A DNA stretch of 64,000 bases. Origin: Phyllobacterium sp. 21LDTY02-6. GTDB taxonomy: Bacteria > Pseudomonadota > Alphaproteobacteria > Rhizobiales > Rhizobiaceae. The notes beneath the pieces were generated by a model. It was given only the letters and a program-made list of their open reading frames with translations. It ran no database searches and was not told where the DNA came from. The position numbers and the translations under genes are program-made. The DNA lies in the NCBI RefSeq assembly GCF_023554255.2, contig NZ_JAMJWD020000007.1, forward strand, positions 1 through 64,000, given 5' to 3'. Positions 1-7,963 of the stretch are shown piece after piece (the stretch's first letter is position 1; every line of letters starts with the position of its first letter).

Positions 1-548
1 TCGCCGATCGTCTTGTCGGAATCTTCCAGCGCGGCAAGCGCCGAACCCTTGATGATCGGAATGTCGTCGCCCGGGAAATCATACTTCGACAGCAGTTCGC
101 GAACCTCGAGCTCGACCAGTTCCAGAAGCTCGGCATCGTCAACCTGGTCGACCTTGTTCAGGAAAACCACGATCGCAGGAACGCCAACCTGGCGGGCGAG
201 AAGAATGTGCTCGCGCGTCTGCGGCATCGGGCCATCGGCAGCCGAAACGACCAGGATCGCGCCGTCCATCTGCGCAGCGCCGGTGATCATGTTCTTCACA
301 TAATCGGCGTGGCCGGGGCAGTCGACGTGGGCGTAGTGGCGGTTCTCCGTCTCGTATTCGACGTGCGCCGTCGAAATCGTGATGCCGCGAGCCTTTTCCT
401 CAGGCGCAGCGTCAATCTGGTCATACGCCTTGAACTCACCAAAATACTTCGTAATCGCTGCCGTCAACGACGTCTTGCCATGGTCGACGTGACCAATCGT
501 GCCAATGTTAACGTGCGGCTTGTTACGTTCAAACTTGCTCTTAGCCAT
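1..548 (-). CDS. tuf: elongation factor Tu (5' part, runs off window)
   Basis: EF-Tu is the GTPase that delivers aminoacyl-tRNA to the ribosomal A site. Reading the minus strand from the ATG at 548-546 gives an uninterrupted start [20 protein letters not shown], with the P-loop GHVDHGKT at residues 19-26, the switch I sequence GITIS, DCPGH (G3) near residue 81 and NKVD (G4) near residue 136. Only about 182 of the usual ~391 residues lie in the window; the 3' part is beyond base 1. It lies downstream of tRNA-Tyr and tRNA-Gly on the same strand, the arrangement known from the E. coli tRNA-tufB operon, so co-transcription is likely. Confidence 0.97.
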   Translation of the reverse strand, partial: MAKSKFERNKPHVNIGTIGHVDHGKTSLTAAITKYFGEFKAYDQIDAAPEEKARGITISTAHVEYETENRHYAHVDCPGHADYVKNMITGAAQMDGAILVVSAADGPMPQTREHILLARQVGVPAIVVFLNKVDQVDDAELLELVELEVRELLSKYDFPGDDIPIIKGSALAALEDSDKTIG

Positions 549-780
549 ACTGTCGTTCTCTCGTCATCACAACCGGCTGCACCGGTCCCATATTTGCAGT
601 CAGACGAGACAGCGAACCGTCCGTCAGCACAGTTAACCGCTCCGCCTCAAGGCCTTGCGGCTCGATTCGTCCCGGCGTTCGGCTCGTCATATGGGGACAC
701 ATGAGCGGCGTACTATGCTCAAGACAAAAAACGAAGAGCACCAATACGCGCTCTCGCATGTACGCGGTGCTCTCTATATC

Positions 781-854
781 TGGAGCGGGTAGCGGGAATC
801 GAACCCGCGTATTCAGCTTGGAAGGCTGCTGCTCTACCATTGAGCTATACCCGC
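781..854 (-). tRNA. tRNA-Gly (anticodon TCC)
   Basis: The reverse complement folds into a full cloverleaf: acceptor GCGGGTA pairs with TACCCGC, the T-loop GGTTCGATTCC is present, the anticodon loop holds TCC, and the 3' CCA is encoded (781-783). Total length is 74 nt with CCA. It sits 25 nt after tRNA-Tyr and upstream of tuf on the same strand. Confidence 0.97.
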
Positions 855-879
855 ACATCGTGGCGTCCGGTTCCGGCAA

Positions 880-964
880 TGGTGGAGGGGGTTGGATTCG
901 AACCAACGTAGGCCAAGCCAACGGATTTACAGTCCGTCCCCTTTAACCACTCGGGCACCCCTCC
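880..964 (-). tRNA. tRNA-Tyr (anticodon GTA)
   Basis: The 85-nt reverse complement forms a class II tRNA with a long variable arm. The acceptor GGAGGGG pairs with CCCCTCC, the anticodon loop CTGTAAA contains GTA, the T-loop GGTTCGAATCC is standard, and CCA is encoded at 882-880. It is the first gene of the tRNA-Tyr/tRNA-Gly/tuf transcript. Confidence 0.97.
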
Positions 965-1042
965 GGCATTGCCGATGGAACCGCACCACAAGGCACTCTG
1001 CAGTCAACCGGACCAGTTCGTCAGCGGCTGCTTGCGGAGGGC

Positions 1043-1071
1043 CTTATGCCGACTAGGCCACGTGGTGTCAA
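1043..1071 (-). promoter_or_regulatory. sigma-70-type promoter of the tRNA-Tyr/tRNA-Gly/tuf unit
   Basis: On the minus strand a perfect TTGACA (1071-1066) is followed after 17 nt by CATAAG (1048-1043), four of six matches to TATAAT. This places transcription start near 1036, about 70 nt before the tRNA-Tyr 5' end. No other good -35/-10 pair was seen in the 235-bp divergent gap to rlmB. Confidence 0.65.
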
Positions 1072-1199
1072 CACCTCGCTTCACAAAATGCGCGGCCTTC
1101 ACAAAATGAGCCGTTCAAGGCCGACAAAAATGCAGCCGGCGCGCAAATTGCGGTAAAACTCCTGTATCGAACTTGCCCGCGAAGGAGTATATCGCGGGC

Positions 1200-2099
1200 A
1201 TGACCGATCAAAAATCATCCCGCACGCCCAAAGACACCCATTACGCCAATCTCCGGCGGCAGTTCCGCGACCAGAAGGCCGGTTCCGTCGGCAAAGGTCC
1301 AGTCGGCAAAGGTCCGGCCGGCAAGCCCCAGCGCCCGCAGCGGCCGGCGACCGACGCCACTCCGGTGCCGGAAGGCCTGATCCGCCTCTATGGCCTTCAC
1401 ACGGTGCGCGCCGCGCTGGACAATCCCGCCCGGCAGATCAGGCGCATGCTGGTGACGAGGAACGCCCTCGACCGGCTGGAGATCGCCGACGTCGGCGCCC
1501 TGCCCTTCGCCGTCGAGATCGTCGAGCCGCGCGCCATCGACCGCGAAACCGGTTCCGAAGCGGTGCATCAGGGCGTCATGATCGAAGCAAGGCCGCTGAA
1601 GACGCATTCGCTGAAGGCATTGCAGGACAGTTCGCTGCTGCTGATTCTCGACCAGGTGACCGATCCGCACAATGTCGGCGCCATCATGCGCTCGGCCGTC
1701 GCTTTCGGCGCCGGCGCCATCATCACCACCGCGCGGCACAGCCCGCAGGAATCCGGCGTGCTGGCGAAGGCGGCTTCCGGCGCGCTCGAACTCATCCCGC
1801 ATATCGAGGTGCGCAACCTCGCCGATGCGATCGGCGAACTGCACGATCTCGGCTTCGTCACCATCGGTCTCGATTCGGAAGGACCGCTCGAACTCGAGCA
1901 GACGATGACGCCCGGCCGCATCGCGCTGGTGCTCGGCGCGGAGGGCAAGGGATTGCGACAGAAGACCCGCGAGACGGTCAGCCATCTCGCCCGCCTCGAC
2001 ATGCCCGGCGCCATCAAATCGCTCAATGTTTCCAACGCGGCGGCGATTTCGCTCTATGCGGCCCAGCGGTTTCTTGCCGCCGGCAGCCAGGCCGCCTGA
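1200..2099 (+). CDS. rlmB: 23S rRNA (guanosine-2'-O-)-methyltransferase, RlmB/TrmH (SpoU) family
   Basis: SpoU-family SAM-dependent 2'-O-ribose methyltransferase, most likely RlmB acting on 23S rRNA. The protein has 299 residues. After a basic, low-complexity N-terminus (residues ~25-55, with a repeated VGKGP unit) comes the substrate-binding domain (GLHTVRAAL) and the knotted C-terminal domain with the three SpoU motifs: DPHNVGAIMRSA (motif 1), LVLGAEGKGL (motif 2) and SLNVSNAAAISLY (motif 3). The ATG at 1200 is chosen because GAAGGAG lies upstream (1181-1187); a TTG at 1173 would add nine residues without support. It is transcribed divergently from the tRNA-tuf unit and converges on the next gene with only a 10-bp gap. 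Confidence 0.9.
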   Translation: MTDQKSSRTPKDTHYANLRRQFRDQKAGSVGKGPVGKGPAGKPQRPQRPATDATPVPEGLIRLYGLHTVRAALDNPARQIRRMLVTRNALDRLEIADVGALPFAVEIVEPRAIDRETGSEAVHQGVMIEARPLKTHSLKALQDSSLLLILDQVTDPHNVGAIMRSAVAFGAGAIITTARHSPQESGVLAKAASGALELIPHIEVRNLADAIGELHDLGFVTIGLDSEGPLELEQTMTPGRIALVLGAEGKGLRQKTRETVSHLARLDMPGAIKSLNVSNAAAISLYAAQRFLAAGSQAA

Positions 2100-2109
2100 C
2101 CCGGTCAGC

Positions 2110-3762
2110 CTAGGTTTCCTTCGCTGCCGCGCGCCCGGCCATGCGCCCGGAAAAGATACATCCCCCGAGGAAGGTGCCTTCGAGGGAATTGTAGCCATGG
2201 ATGCCGCCGCCGCCAAATCCCGCCGCTTCACCCGCCGCATAGACGCCGGCCAGCGGTTCTCCATCCGCGCGAAGGGCGCGCGCGCTCAGGTCGGTCTTGA
2301 TGCCGCCGAGGGATTTGCGCGTCAGTATGTTGAGGCGCACCGCGATCAGCGGCCCGTGCTTCGGGTCGAGGATCCTGTGCGGCGGAACGACACGCACCAG
2401 CCGGTCGCCGATATAGTTGCGGGCGCCGCGAATCGCCGTGATCTGCGCGTCCTTGCTGTATGGATTGTCGACCTCGCGGTCGCGCGCCACGATCTGGGCG
2501 GCAAGATGCGCCTCGTCGATGAGATTGTCGCCGGTCAGGCTGTTCATGCGGCGCACCAGATCGCCGAGATCCTTCTCGACGATGAAATCCTCGCCATGGT
2601 CGAGGAAAGCCTGCACCGGCCCGGGCATGCCGCCCAGCGCCCGTTTCGCCACCTGGCGCCAGCTGCCGCTGGTGAAATCCGGGTTCTGCTCGGAGCCTGA
2701 AAGCGTGAATTCCTTGCGGGCGATACGGGCGTTCAGCACGAACCAGGAATAATCATGGCCGGTCTGCGTCACCCGGTGCAGCGTTGCCAGCGTATCGAAG
2801 CCCGGCAGGCAGGGCGGCGGCAGGCGATTGCCCAGCGCGTCGAACCATAGCGAGCTTGGCCCCGGCAGGATGCGAATGGCGTGGTTGGACCAGATTGGAT
2901 TCCAGTTGTGGATGCCCTCGACATAGTGCCACATGCGATCGCCATTGATGAGATGGGCGCCCGCCTGCCCGGCGATGCCGAGCATCAGCCCGTCCACATG
3001 GTCCGGCACGCCGCTGATCAGCCGTTTCGGCGCCGGCCCGAGCCTCTCCGGCCAGTTCTTTCGCACGAGTGCATGATTGCCGCCAATGCCGCCGCTGCAG
3101 ACGATGATCGCCGGCGCGCGCAGCGAAAAATCGCCGACCACCTTGCGCGAACTCGCAGCGCTGCGCTCGACATCGCTCGGTTCCAGCACGTCGCCGGCAA
3201 CCTCGTCGATCCTGCCGGAAGACGATGCCAGCGCCGTAACCCTGTGCCTGAAGCGAAAGCTCAGCAGGCCGCTGCGCTCTGCCTCGCGGGCGCGCCGGAC
3301 GAAAGGCTCGACCACGCCGGGCCCCGTCCCCCAGGTGATGTGGAAACGCGGCACGGAATTGCCATGGCCCGAAGCCAGCGCGCCGCCGCGCTCGGCCCAG
3401 CCGACGATCGGGAACCAGCGCATGCCGAGGCCGCGCAGCCAGGAACGCTTTTCGCCGGCGGCAAAATCGACATAGGCCTCCGCCCAGCGGCGCGGCCATT
3501 CATCCTCCGCCCGGTCGAAGCGCGCCGAGCCCATCCAGTCCTGCATGGCGAGTTCGCGCGAGTCGCGGATGCGCAGCCTGCGCTGCTCCGGTGAATCGAC
3601 GAAGAACAGCCCGCCGAAAGACCGCCACGCCTGCCCGCCAAGCGTCTGTTCCGGCTCCTGATCGAGAATGATGACCCGCTTCCCCGCCGCGGTGAGCTCC
3701 ATCGCCGCAACGAGCCCGGCCAGCCCGGCGCCGATTATGATGGCATCCGCATCCTGGGCCAT
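2110..3762 (-). CDS. FAD-dependent dehydrogenase (COG3573-like, fumarate reductase/ketosteroid dehydrogenase superfamily)
   Basis: A 550-residue flavoprotein. The N-terminal dinucleotide-binding motif AIIIGAGLAGLVAAMEL is followed by an acidic residue (ILDQE) that would hold the FAD ribose, then a GGQAW segment; near the C-terminus GVYAAGEAAGFGGGGIHGYN closes the FAD site, as in the FAD_binding_2 family. No signal peptide or membrane segment is visible, so it should be cytosolic. The substrate cannot be read from the sequence. The start ATG at 3762 has GGGGAGG seven bases upstream; an in-frame TTG at 3783 is less likely. It stands alone on this strand. Confidence 0.85.
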   Translation of the reverse strand: MAQDADAIIIGAGLAGLVAAMELTAAGKRVIILDQEPEQTLGGQAWRSFGGLFFVDSPEQRRLRIRDSRELAMQDWMGSARFDRAEDEWPRRWAEAYVDFAAGEKRSWLRGLGMRWFPIVGWAERGGALASGHGNSVPRFHITWGTGPGVVEPFVRRAREAERSGLLSFRFRHRVTALASSSGRIDEVAGDVLEPSDVERSAASSRKVVGDFSLRAPAIIVCSGGIGGNHALVRKNWPERLGPAPKRLISGVPDHVDGLMLGIAGQAGAHLINGDRMWHYVEGIHNWNPIWSNHAIRILPGPSSLWFDALGNRLPPPCLPGFDTLATLHRVTQTGHDYSWFVLNARIARKEFTLSGSEQNPDFTSGSWRQVAKRALGGMPGPVQAFLDHGEDFIVEKDLGDLVRRMNSLTGDNLIDEAHLAAQIVARDREVDNPYSKDAQITAIRGARNYIGDRLVRVVPPHRILDPKHGPLIAVRLNILTRKSLGGIKTDLSARALRADGEPLAGVYAAGEAAGFGGGGIHGYNSLEGTFLGGCIFSGRMAGRAAAKET

Positions 3763-4124
3763 TCGAACCTCCCCCACCGCCAAATTACCTTTACGTCAAC
3801 GTTGTCACCGAATTGCCGTTTCGGCAAGCGCAATGACGGTGACGGCGGGCGGCCGTGGTTATTGCGTGGCTGGCCCCTCACCTGTGGGCGATCCATCCAA
3901 ACGATATTCATGCAGCACTGGTGGAGATTGCAGCAACGTTGCTGCGTGCTTCGACAAGCGCAGCATGAGGGAGGTGGTTTGTTGCGCCACCGGCCGAGGC
4001 ATGAAACCTGCCACTCCGGCACGGGCCCGATCCCCGGCACTATCCTGATGCCGCGCATATTTTTTCACCCCGCCCGGCATTTTTGATTTCACAGGCATTT
4101 GCTTTATGCTATGCGGACGCCGCT
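3763..4124. other. intergenic stretch with one REP-like element
   Basis: No convincing gene was found in these ~360 bases. A GC-rich, hairpin-prone element at about 3935-3980 (GTTGCTGCG followed by CTTCGACAAG and a CATGAGGGAGG tail) is a diverged copy of the REP-like family concentrated at 6.9-7.9 kb. The remaining sequence looks unique. Confidence 0.6.
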
Positions 4125-4200
4125 GCCCTTATAGCTCAGTTGGTAGAGCATCTGATTTGTAATCAGAGGGTCGGGAGTTCGAGTCTCTCTGGGGGCACCA
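4125..4200 (+). tRNA. tRNA-Thr (anticodon TGT)
   Basis: A 76-nt cloverleaf with encoded CCA (4198-4200). Acceptor GCCCTTA pairs with TGGGGGC through two G-U pairs, the D-arm is TAGCTCAGTTGGTAGAGC, the anticodon stem CTGAT/ATCAG encloses TTTGTAA with anticodon TGT, and the T-arm is GAGTTCGAGTCTC. It is a stand-alone tRNA gene between convergent genes. Confidence 0.96.
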
Positions 4201-4251
4201 TTTTCAGCTTCTGTCCGTGGAAATCGTCAACCGCCTGCCCGGCGCCGCCGC

Positions 4252-5151
4252 TCAGCCCATATATTTGGGCAGACCCGCGACCAGGGCGTCGATGGCGAGG
4301 CGCAGCTTCAGCGGCATGTGCGGCGTGCGCAGCCACAGCGCGAAATTCTCGAACACATATTCCGGCACGTCCGGCAGGAGGCGCACGAGCCTTCCCGTCC
4401 CAAGCTCCTGCCTGATCAGCCAGGACGGCAGCCAGGCCATGCCCATCCCGGCAATCGCCGCATCCATCACCGCCTCCAGATCGTCGAGCCGCATGCGGCA
4501 TGGCGGCGACACCTCGAAGGGCGGCTGGTCCTGCTGCGGAAAGAGCCATGGATGAACCCAGCCTGGCCGCGCATAGAGAACGGCCCCGTGGCGGGCGAGA
4601 TCGTCGAGATCGTGCGGCGCGCCATGGGTTTCGACATAGGCGGGCGAAGCGCAGACGACCATGCGATGGCTGCCGAGGCGGCGGGCAATCAGGCCGGCCC
4701 TGTCGGTCAGCGTGCCGGTGCGCACGGCAAGATCGAACCCGCCCTCGGCGAGGTCGAGCACAGTGTCGGCAAAGGACAGGTCGAGTTCCATGTCCGCATG
4801 TTGCCGCGCCAGCGCCGTGAGCACGGGCGCGACGCATTTGCGCCCCAGCAAGGCCGGCATGGTGACCCGCAAGCGCCCGCGCGGCCTGGAAAGCTGCTCC
4901 GCCACCAGTGCATCCGCCGCATCCGCCTCGGCGAGGACGATACGGCAGCGTTCATAATAGGCACGGCCGAAATCCGTCAGGCTCTGGCGCCGCGTCGTGC
5001 GGTTGATCAGCCGCACGCCAAGGCGATCCTCAAGAAAGCGGATATGCTTGCCGACCATCGGCGCCGAAATGCCGAACGCCTCGGCCGCAGCGGCGAAAGA
5101 CCCGGTTTCGGCCGATTTTACGAAGACTGCCATGCTCCCGAGCCTATCCAT
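4252..5151 (-). CDS. LysR-family transcriptional regulator
   Basis: A 299-residue LysR-type regulator. The N-terminal winged helix-turn-helix (residues 1-60: MDRLGSMAVFVKSAETGSFA, then SAPMVGKHIRFLEDRLGVRL and NRTTRRQSLT) is typical of the subgroup that often controls a divergent oxidoreductase gene. Residues ~90-295 form the LysR substrate-binding domain. The start ATG at 5151 has CAGGAG six bases upstream; an ATG six codons earlier (5169) lacks a ribosome site. Its neighbour 99 bp away on the other strand is an MDR-type quinone oxidoreductase, the probable target. Effector unknown. Confidence 0.9.
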   Translation of the reverse strand: MDRLGSMAVFVKSAETGSFAAAAEAFGISAPMVGKHIRFLEDRLGVRLINRTTRRQSLTDFGRAYYERCRIVLAEADAADALVAEQLSRPRGRLRVTMPALLGRKCVAPVLTALARQHADMELDLSFADTVLDLAEGGFDLAVRTGTLTDRAGLIARRLGSHRMVVCASPAYVETHGAPHDLDDLARHGAVLYARPGWVHPWLFPQQDQPPFEVSPPCRMRLDDLEAVMDAAIAGMGMAWLPSWLIRQELGTGRLVRLLPDVPEYVFENFALWLRTPHMPLKLRLAIDALVAGLPKYMG

Positions 5152-5164
5152 TCGATACTCCTGG

Positions 5165-5180
5165 TTCATACTGCAGTGAA
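5165..5180. promoter_or_regulatory. candidate LysR operator dyad
   Basis: TTCA-N8-TGAA (5165-5180), whose centre includes CTGCAG, is an imperfect dyad in the 99-bp divergent gap between the LysR gene and the quinone oxidoreductase. LysR proteins usually autoregulate from such sites. The symmetry is short, so this is only a candidate. Confidence 0.35.
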
Positions 5181-5250
5181 TGGAACCGCATTTATCATGA
5201 TCCGGCCCCATGCCAAAGCTGATTAGGTTCAATTGGTTTGGAGTGGTCGC

Positions 5251-6255
5251 ATGGCACGGGTGGTTCGTTTTCATGAATATGGTGGGCCGGAAGTCCTGCG
5301 CTTCGAGACTATGGCGGTCGCGGAGCCCGGTCCGGGCGAAATCCGCATCGCGGTACGGGCGCTCGGCCTCAATCGCGCCGAGGCTCTGATGCGCGCCGGC
5401 ACCTATATCGAAAAGCCCGCCCTGCCATCGGGCCTGGGGCTGGAGGCATCCGGCGTCGTGCAGTCCATCGGGCCGGACGTGGCGGGTTTCGCGCCGGGCG
5501 ACGCGGTCAGCATCATCCCGCCAATATCGATGGCGCGCTGGCCGGCCTATGGCGAAATCGTCACCTTCCCGGCCAGCCATGTGGTCAGGCATCCCGCCTC
5601 GCTTGGCTGGGAAGCGGCGGCCGCCTTGTGGATGTCGTTCCTCACCGCCTATGGCGCGCTTGTCGATATTGGCGGGCTGCGGCGCGGCGAATTCGTCGTC
5701 GTCACCGCCGCTTCCAGCAGCGTCGGGCTCGCGGCGATCCAGATCGCCAACATGATCGGCGCGATCCCCATTGCCACCACGCGCAGCTTTGCCAAGGCGC
5801 CCGCATTGCGCGCGGCAGGCGCGCCGCATGTCATCGCCTCCGGGGAGGAAGACCTTGCCGCGCGGCTGGAAGAAATCGCCGGGGCGAATGGCGTGCGGCT
5901 GGTGTTCGATGCGGTAGGCGGGCCGGATTTCGAGCCGCTCACGGCGGCGATGGCCAAGGGCGGCATGCTGATCGAATATGGCGGGCTGAGCCCGCAGCCA
6001 ACGCCTTTTCCGCTGTTCGACGTCCTTCGCAAATGCCTGAGCCTGCGCGGCTACCTCGTGCATGAAATCATCGCGGACCCGCAGCGGCTGCGCGCCGCCA
6101 CCACCTTCATTCTGGATGGCCTGGCTGCCGGCAAGCTCGCCCCGGTCATTGCACGCACCTTCCCTTTCGACGAGATCGTGGAAGCGCACCGCTATCTCGA
6201 ATCGAATGAACAGTTCGGCAAGGTGGTGGTGACGGTTCCGCCCCGCAGCGATTGA
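5251..6255 (+). CDS. zinc-independent MDR-family NAD(P)H:quinone oxidoreductase
   Basis: A 334-residue medium-chain dehydrogenase/reductase. The GroES-like N-terminal domain (MARVVRFHEYGGPEVLRFE, GLEASGVV) lacks the Cys/Asp zinc ligands of alcohol dehydrogenases, which points to the quinone oxidoreductase subgroup. The Rossmann domain begins near residue 145 with VVVTAASSSVGLAAIQIA, the ASSSVG variant of the nucleotide-binding loop, followed by LVFDAVGG. The expected activity is NADPH-dependent one- or two-electron reduction of quinones or enones. GGAG at 5240-5243 supports the ATG at 5251. It is divergent from, and probably controlled by, the LysR regulator. Confidence 0.88.
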   Translation: MARVVRFHEYGGPEVLRFETMAVAEPGPGEIRIAVRALGLNRAEALMRAGTYIEKPALPSGLGLEASGVVQSIGPDVAGFAPGDAVSIIPPISMARWPAYGEIVTFPASHVVRHPASLGWEAAAALWMSFLTAYGALVDIGGLRRGEFVVVTAASSSVGLAAIQIANMIGAIPIATTRSFAKAPALRAAGAPHVIASGEEDLAARLEEIAGANGVRLVFDAVGGPDFEPLTAAMAKGGMLIEYGGLSPQPTPFPLFDVLRKCLSLRGYLVHEIIADPQRLRAATTFILDGLAAGKLAPVIARTFPFDEIVEAHRYLESNEQFGKVVVTVPPRSD

Positions 6256-6259
6256 TGCC

Positions 6260-6890
6260 GAGCCAACCTCCCTCATGCTGAGGGGATCGGGTGGGTGGCA
6301 GGGGAATAGATCTGCAAGGTTTCAGATCCTGGCTCCCTGCTTTTCTGCAATCAGTCCTCGACCTCCTTAGCACGAGGGAGGTCGGGGCTTGGCAGCACTT
6401 ATCCAACTTTTTTGGATTAACCGGTAGTTTGGGGATGGATTTTGGGCCTCAAAACAATATTTTGCGGGAAGAACTCCCTGCAAGACACTGATTTTCCTTG
6501 CGGTGAGAGCGAAACGACCCGCCAAAATGCGGGGGGATAAATGGAAACTTATCCCACCACTTTGAAACCGGGTTATTTTGATTCGGTCCTTTCCAGTGGG
6601 GAGCAGCTTCCGGAGCTGTTTCGACAAGCTGGGAGAGGATGGCGTTGCCGGATAGTCGGAAGTGACAACCCCGACCATCAAGCAAACTGCAGAAGGAAAC
6701 GGAGGTAGCGCTCATGTTTCCGGGTTGTTGCGTCTGACAAACGCAATGATAGCAGGCAAAGACGTCGCGGGCGGTCTTCGGACCTCGACCCTGATACCTA
6801 CTGACGCGCTGAAGACCGCCCGTCTCCCCCCATTTCAATGACCAGACGCGATTTTCGCGGGCGTGGTGCGGGTTTTCTGTATTTAACAAG
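6260..6890. repeat. long dispersed repeat, copy 1 (homologous to 50745-51265)
   Basis: About 0.6 kb with no credible gene. Large parts match 50745-51265 at roughly 85-90% by eye: a shared left end with 'cctcatg.tgagg' and 'ggctccc.gcttttctgcaatca', a middle 'aaccgggttatt', 'aactgcagaaggaaacgg' and 'tgtttccgggttgttgcg', and a right end 'ccagacgcgatt'. Copy 1 carries a perfect 12-bp inverted repeat (6768-6779 with 6811-6822). A minus-strand open frame beginning MSATSVSFCSLL runs through both copies, but compensating single-base indels break its alignment, so the element looks non-coding. Confidence 0.8.
6768..6822. repeat. 12-bp inverted repeat (hairpin) inside dispersed repeat copy 1
   Basis: CGGGCGGTCTTC (6768-6779) and GAAGACCGCCCG (6811-6822) are perfect reverse complements separated by 31 nt. 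Arms and loop are identical in the second copy (51148-51202). No T-run follows on either strand within a few bases, so it is not a simple intrinsic terminator. Confidence 0.75.
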
Positions 6891-6902
6891 AGACTGCATC
6901 AC

Positions 6903-7250
6903 CGTTGCTGCGCCCTTCGACAAGCTCAGGATGAGGGAGAGTAGAGTTTTGCAGGGTTCTAGTTCTGCAAGGTTTCAAACCATGGCTCCCTCCACTTCCG
7001 CCATCCATAATTTCCCTCATGCTGAGCCTGTCGAAGCACGCACGATGCTTTTGCAGCGCTCCAAAGAAGGATTGCACAAACGTTGCTGCGCCCTTCGACA
7101 GGCTCAGGATGAGGGGAAATAGAGTTTTGCAGGGAGGTCGTTCTGCGATCTCTCAACACCCCGCCAACGCCACAGAACTACCACCCCTGCCAACACCAAC
7201 CTCCCTCATGCTGAGCCAACTTCCCTCATGCTGACCTTGTCGAAGCACGC
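6903..7250. repeat. cluster of REP-like elements
   Basis: At least four copies of a short family in both orientations: CTTCGACAAGCTCAGGATGA at 6915-6934, the inverted form ending CTGAGCCTGTCGAAG at 7014-7036, CTTCGACAGGCTCAGGATGA at 7092-7111, and a compound inverted pair at 7201-7250. Two copies carry the same flanks, GTTGCTGCG before and TAGAGTTTTGCAGGG after. Diverged relatives lie at 3948-3972, 7821-7844, 50757-50775 and 50850-50877. Such elements are common intergenic repeats in Rhizobiales. No gene is seen in 6890-7296. Confidence 0.8.
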
Positions 7251-7296
7251 ACGATGCTTTTGCAGCATTGTAAATAAGGGGGGGCTTGCAGCCGTG

Positions 7297-7752
7297 CTAC
7301 GGTTTGACGAGGCCTCCGTGATAGTCCAGCCGATAGACCTCCCTGTCCCCGACGTAAATGCGCTCGATGCCGACGAACTGCCCGATAGTCTCGTCGCTGT
7401 CGTCGACGTAGCGGTACTGTCCGACGACATATTCAAACGCACCGAGGAACCTGCCGAGCCGGTACAGGGCAGACAGCGACTCCTTGATGATCGCACCGGC
7501 GACAGTCGCATCGATCATTTCGGGATCGAGGATGCGACCGTAATAATTCATGGCCCATACCGGTTCGTCAGCTTTCCACACGACCTCCTGTCCGAGAAAA
7601 TCGGTACCGCCAAAATAGCTGTCCAGATAGCGCCAGGAACCACGGTCGTAGCCGATATCATGTGCCGCTGGGCGACATGCCGGTGAAGGACTGCCGCCTC
7701 CGACATAAGTCGCCGATTTCGCTTCGAGAATAAACGCCTGCAGGCCATCCAT
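7297..7752 (-). CDS. DUF5680 domain-containing protein
   Basis: A 151-residue protein matching the DUF5680 pattern as I know it: FILEAKSATYVGGG near residue 5, RPAAHDIGYDRGSWRYLDSY, FGGTDFLGQEVVW, PVWAMNYYGRIL and the C-terminal VYRLDYHGGLVK. Function unknown; the domain occurs alone or fused to helix-turn-helix domains. The start at 7752 has GGGAG six bases upstream; the frame is open for 48 more codons but that part includes a REP-like element and is unlikely to be translated. The gene is isolated between repeat tracts, consistent with an accessory acquisition. Confidence 0.75.
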   Translation of the reverse strand: MDGLQAFILEAKSATYVGGGSPSPACRPAAHDIGYDRGSWRYLDSYFGGTDFLGQEVVWKADEPVWAMNYYGRILDPEMIDATVAGAIIKESLSALYRLGRFLGAFEYVVGQYRYVDDSDETIGQFVGIERIYVGDREVYRLDYHGGLVKP

Positions 7753-7820
7753 GATAGACTCCCATGAGAACATATCACGAACATTGCATGGTTCTGCACA
7801 GCTGCCAAGGGGCGGTCGTG

Positions 7821-7844
7821 CTTCGACAGGCTCGGCATGAGGGA
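7821..7844. repeat. REP-like element, isolated copy
   Basis: CTTCGACAGGCTCGGCATGA followed by GGGA, a single-mismatch relative of the copies at 6915 and 7092. It lies in the 211-bp gap between the DUF5680 gene and nadK. A further CATGAGGGAA half-copy follows at 7856-7866. Confidence 0.75.
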
Positions 7845-7963
7845 GCTGGCCTCCGCATGAGGGAAATTTGGCCCCGGGGCGACCAGCGCCAAGCATGTTC
7901 TTTGCCAGATGCCGTGTGACATGCTAGCCCTTGTGCCGACACGTCGCAGCAAGCAGGCATTCC

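Noticed and set aside
2753-3499. Long overlapping frame opposite or within the FAD dehydrogenase
   Set aside because: Arg/Ala/Gly-rich shadow translation of a high-GC gene, as are most long antisense frames in this window.
3948-3972. Intrinsic terminator after the FAD dehydrogenase promoter region
   Set aside because: No T-run, wrong position relative to both neighbours; it is a diverged REP-like copy.
5170-6276. Long N-terminal extension of the LysR regulator
   Set aside because: Antisense to the quinone oxidoreductase; the helix-turn-helix begins right after ATG 5151.
6449-6889. Minus-strand open frame of 146 codons (MSATSVSFCSLL region) shared by the two long repeats
   Set aside because: Between the two copies the frame is shifted by one base and restored about 30 bases later, with no bias toward synonymous change, so it behaves as non-coding repeat sequence.
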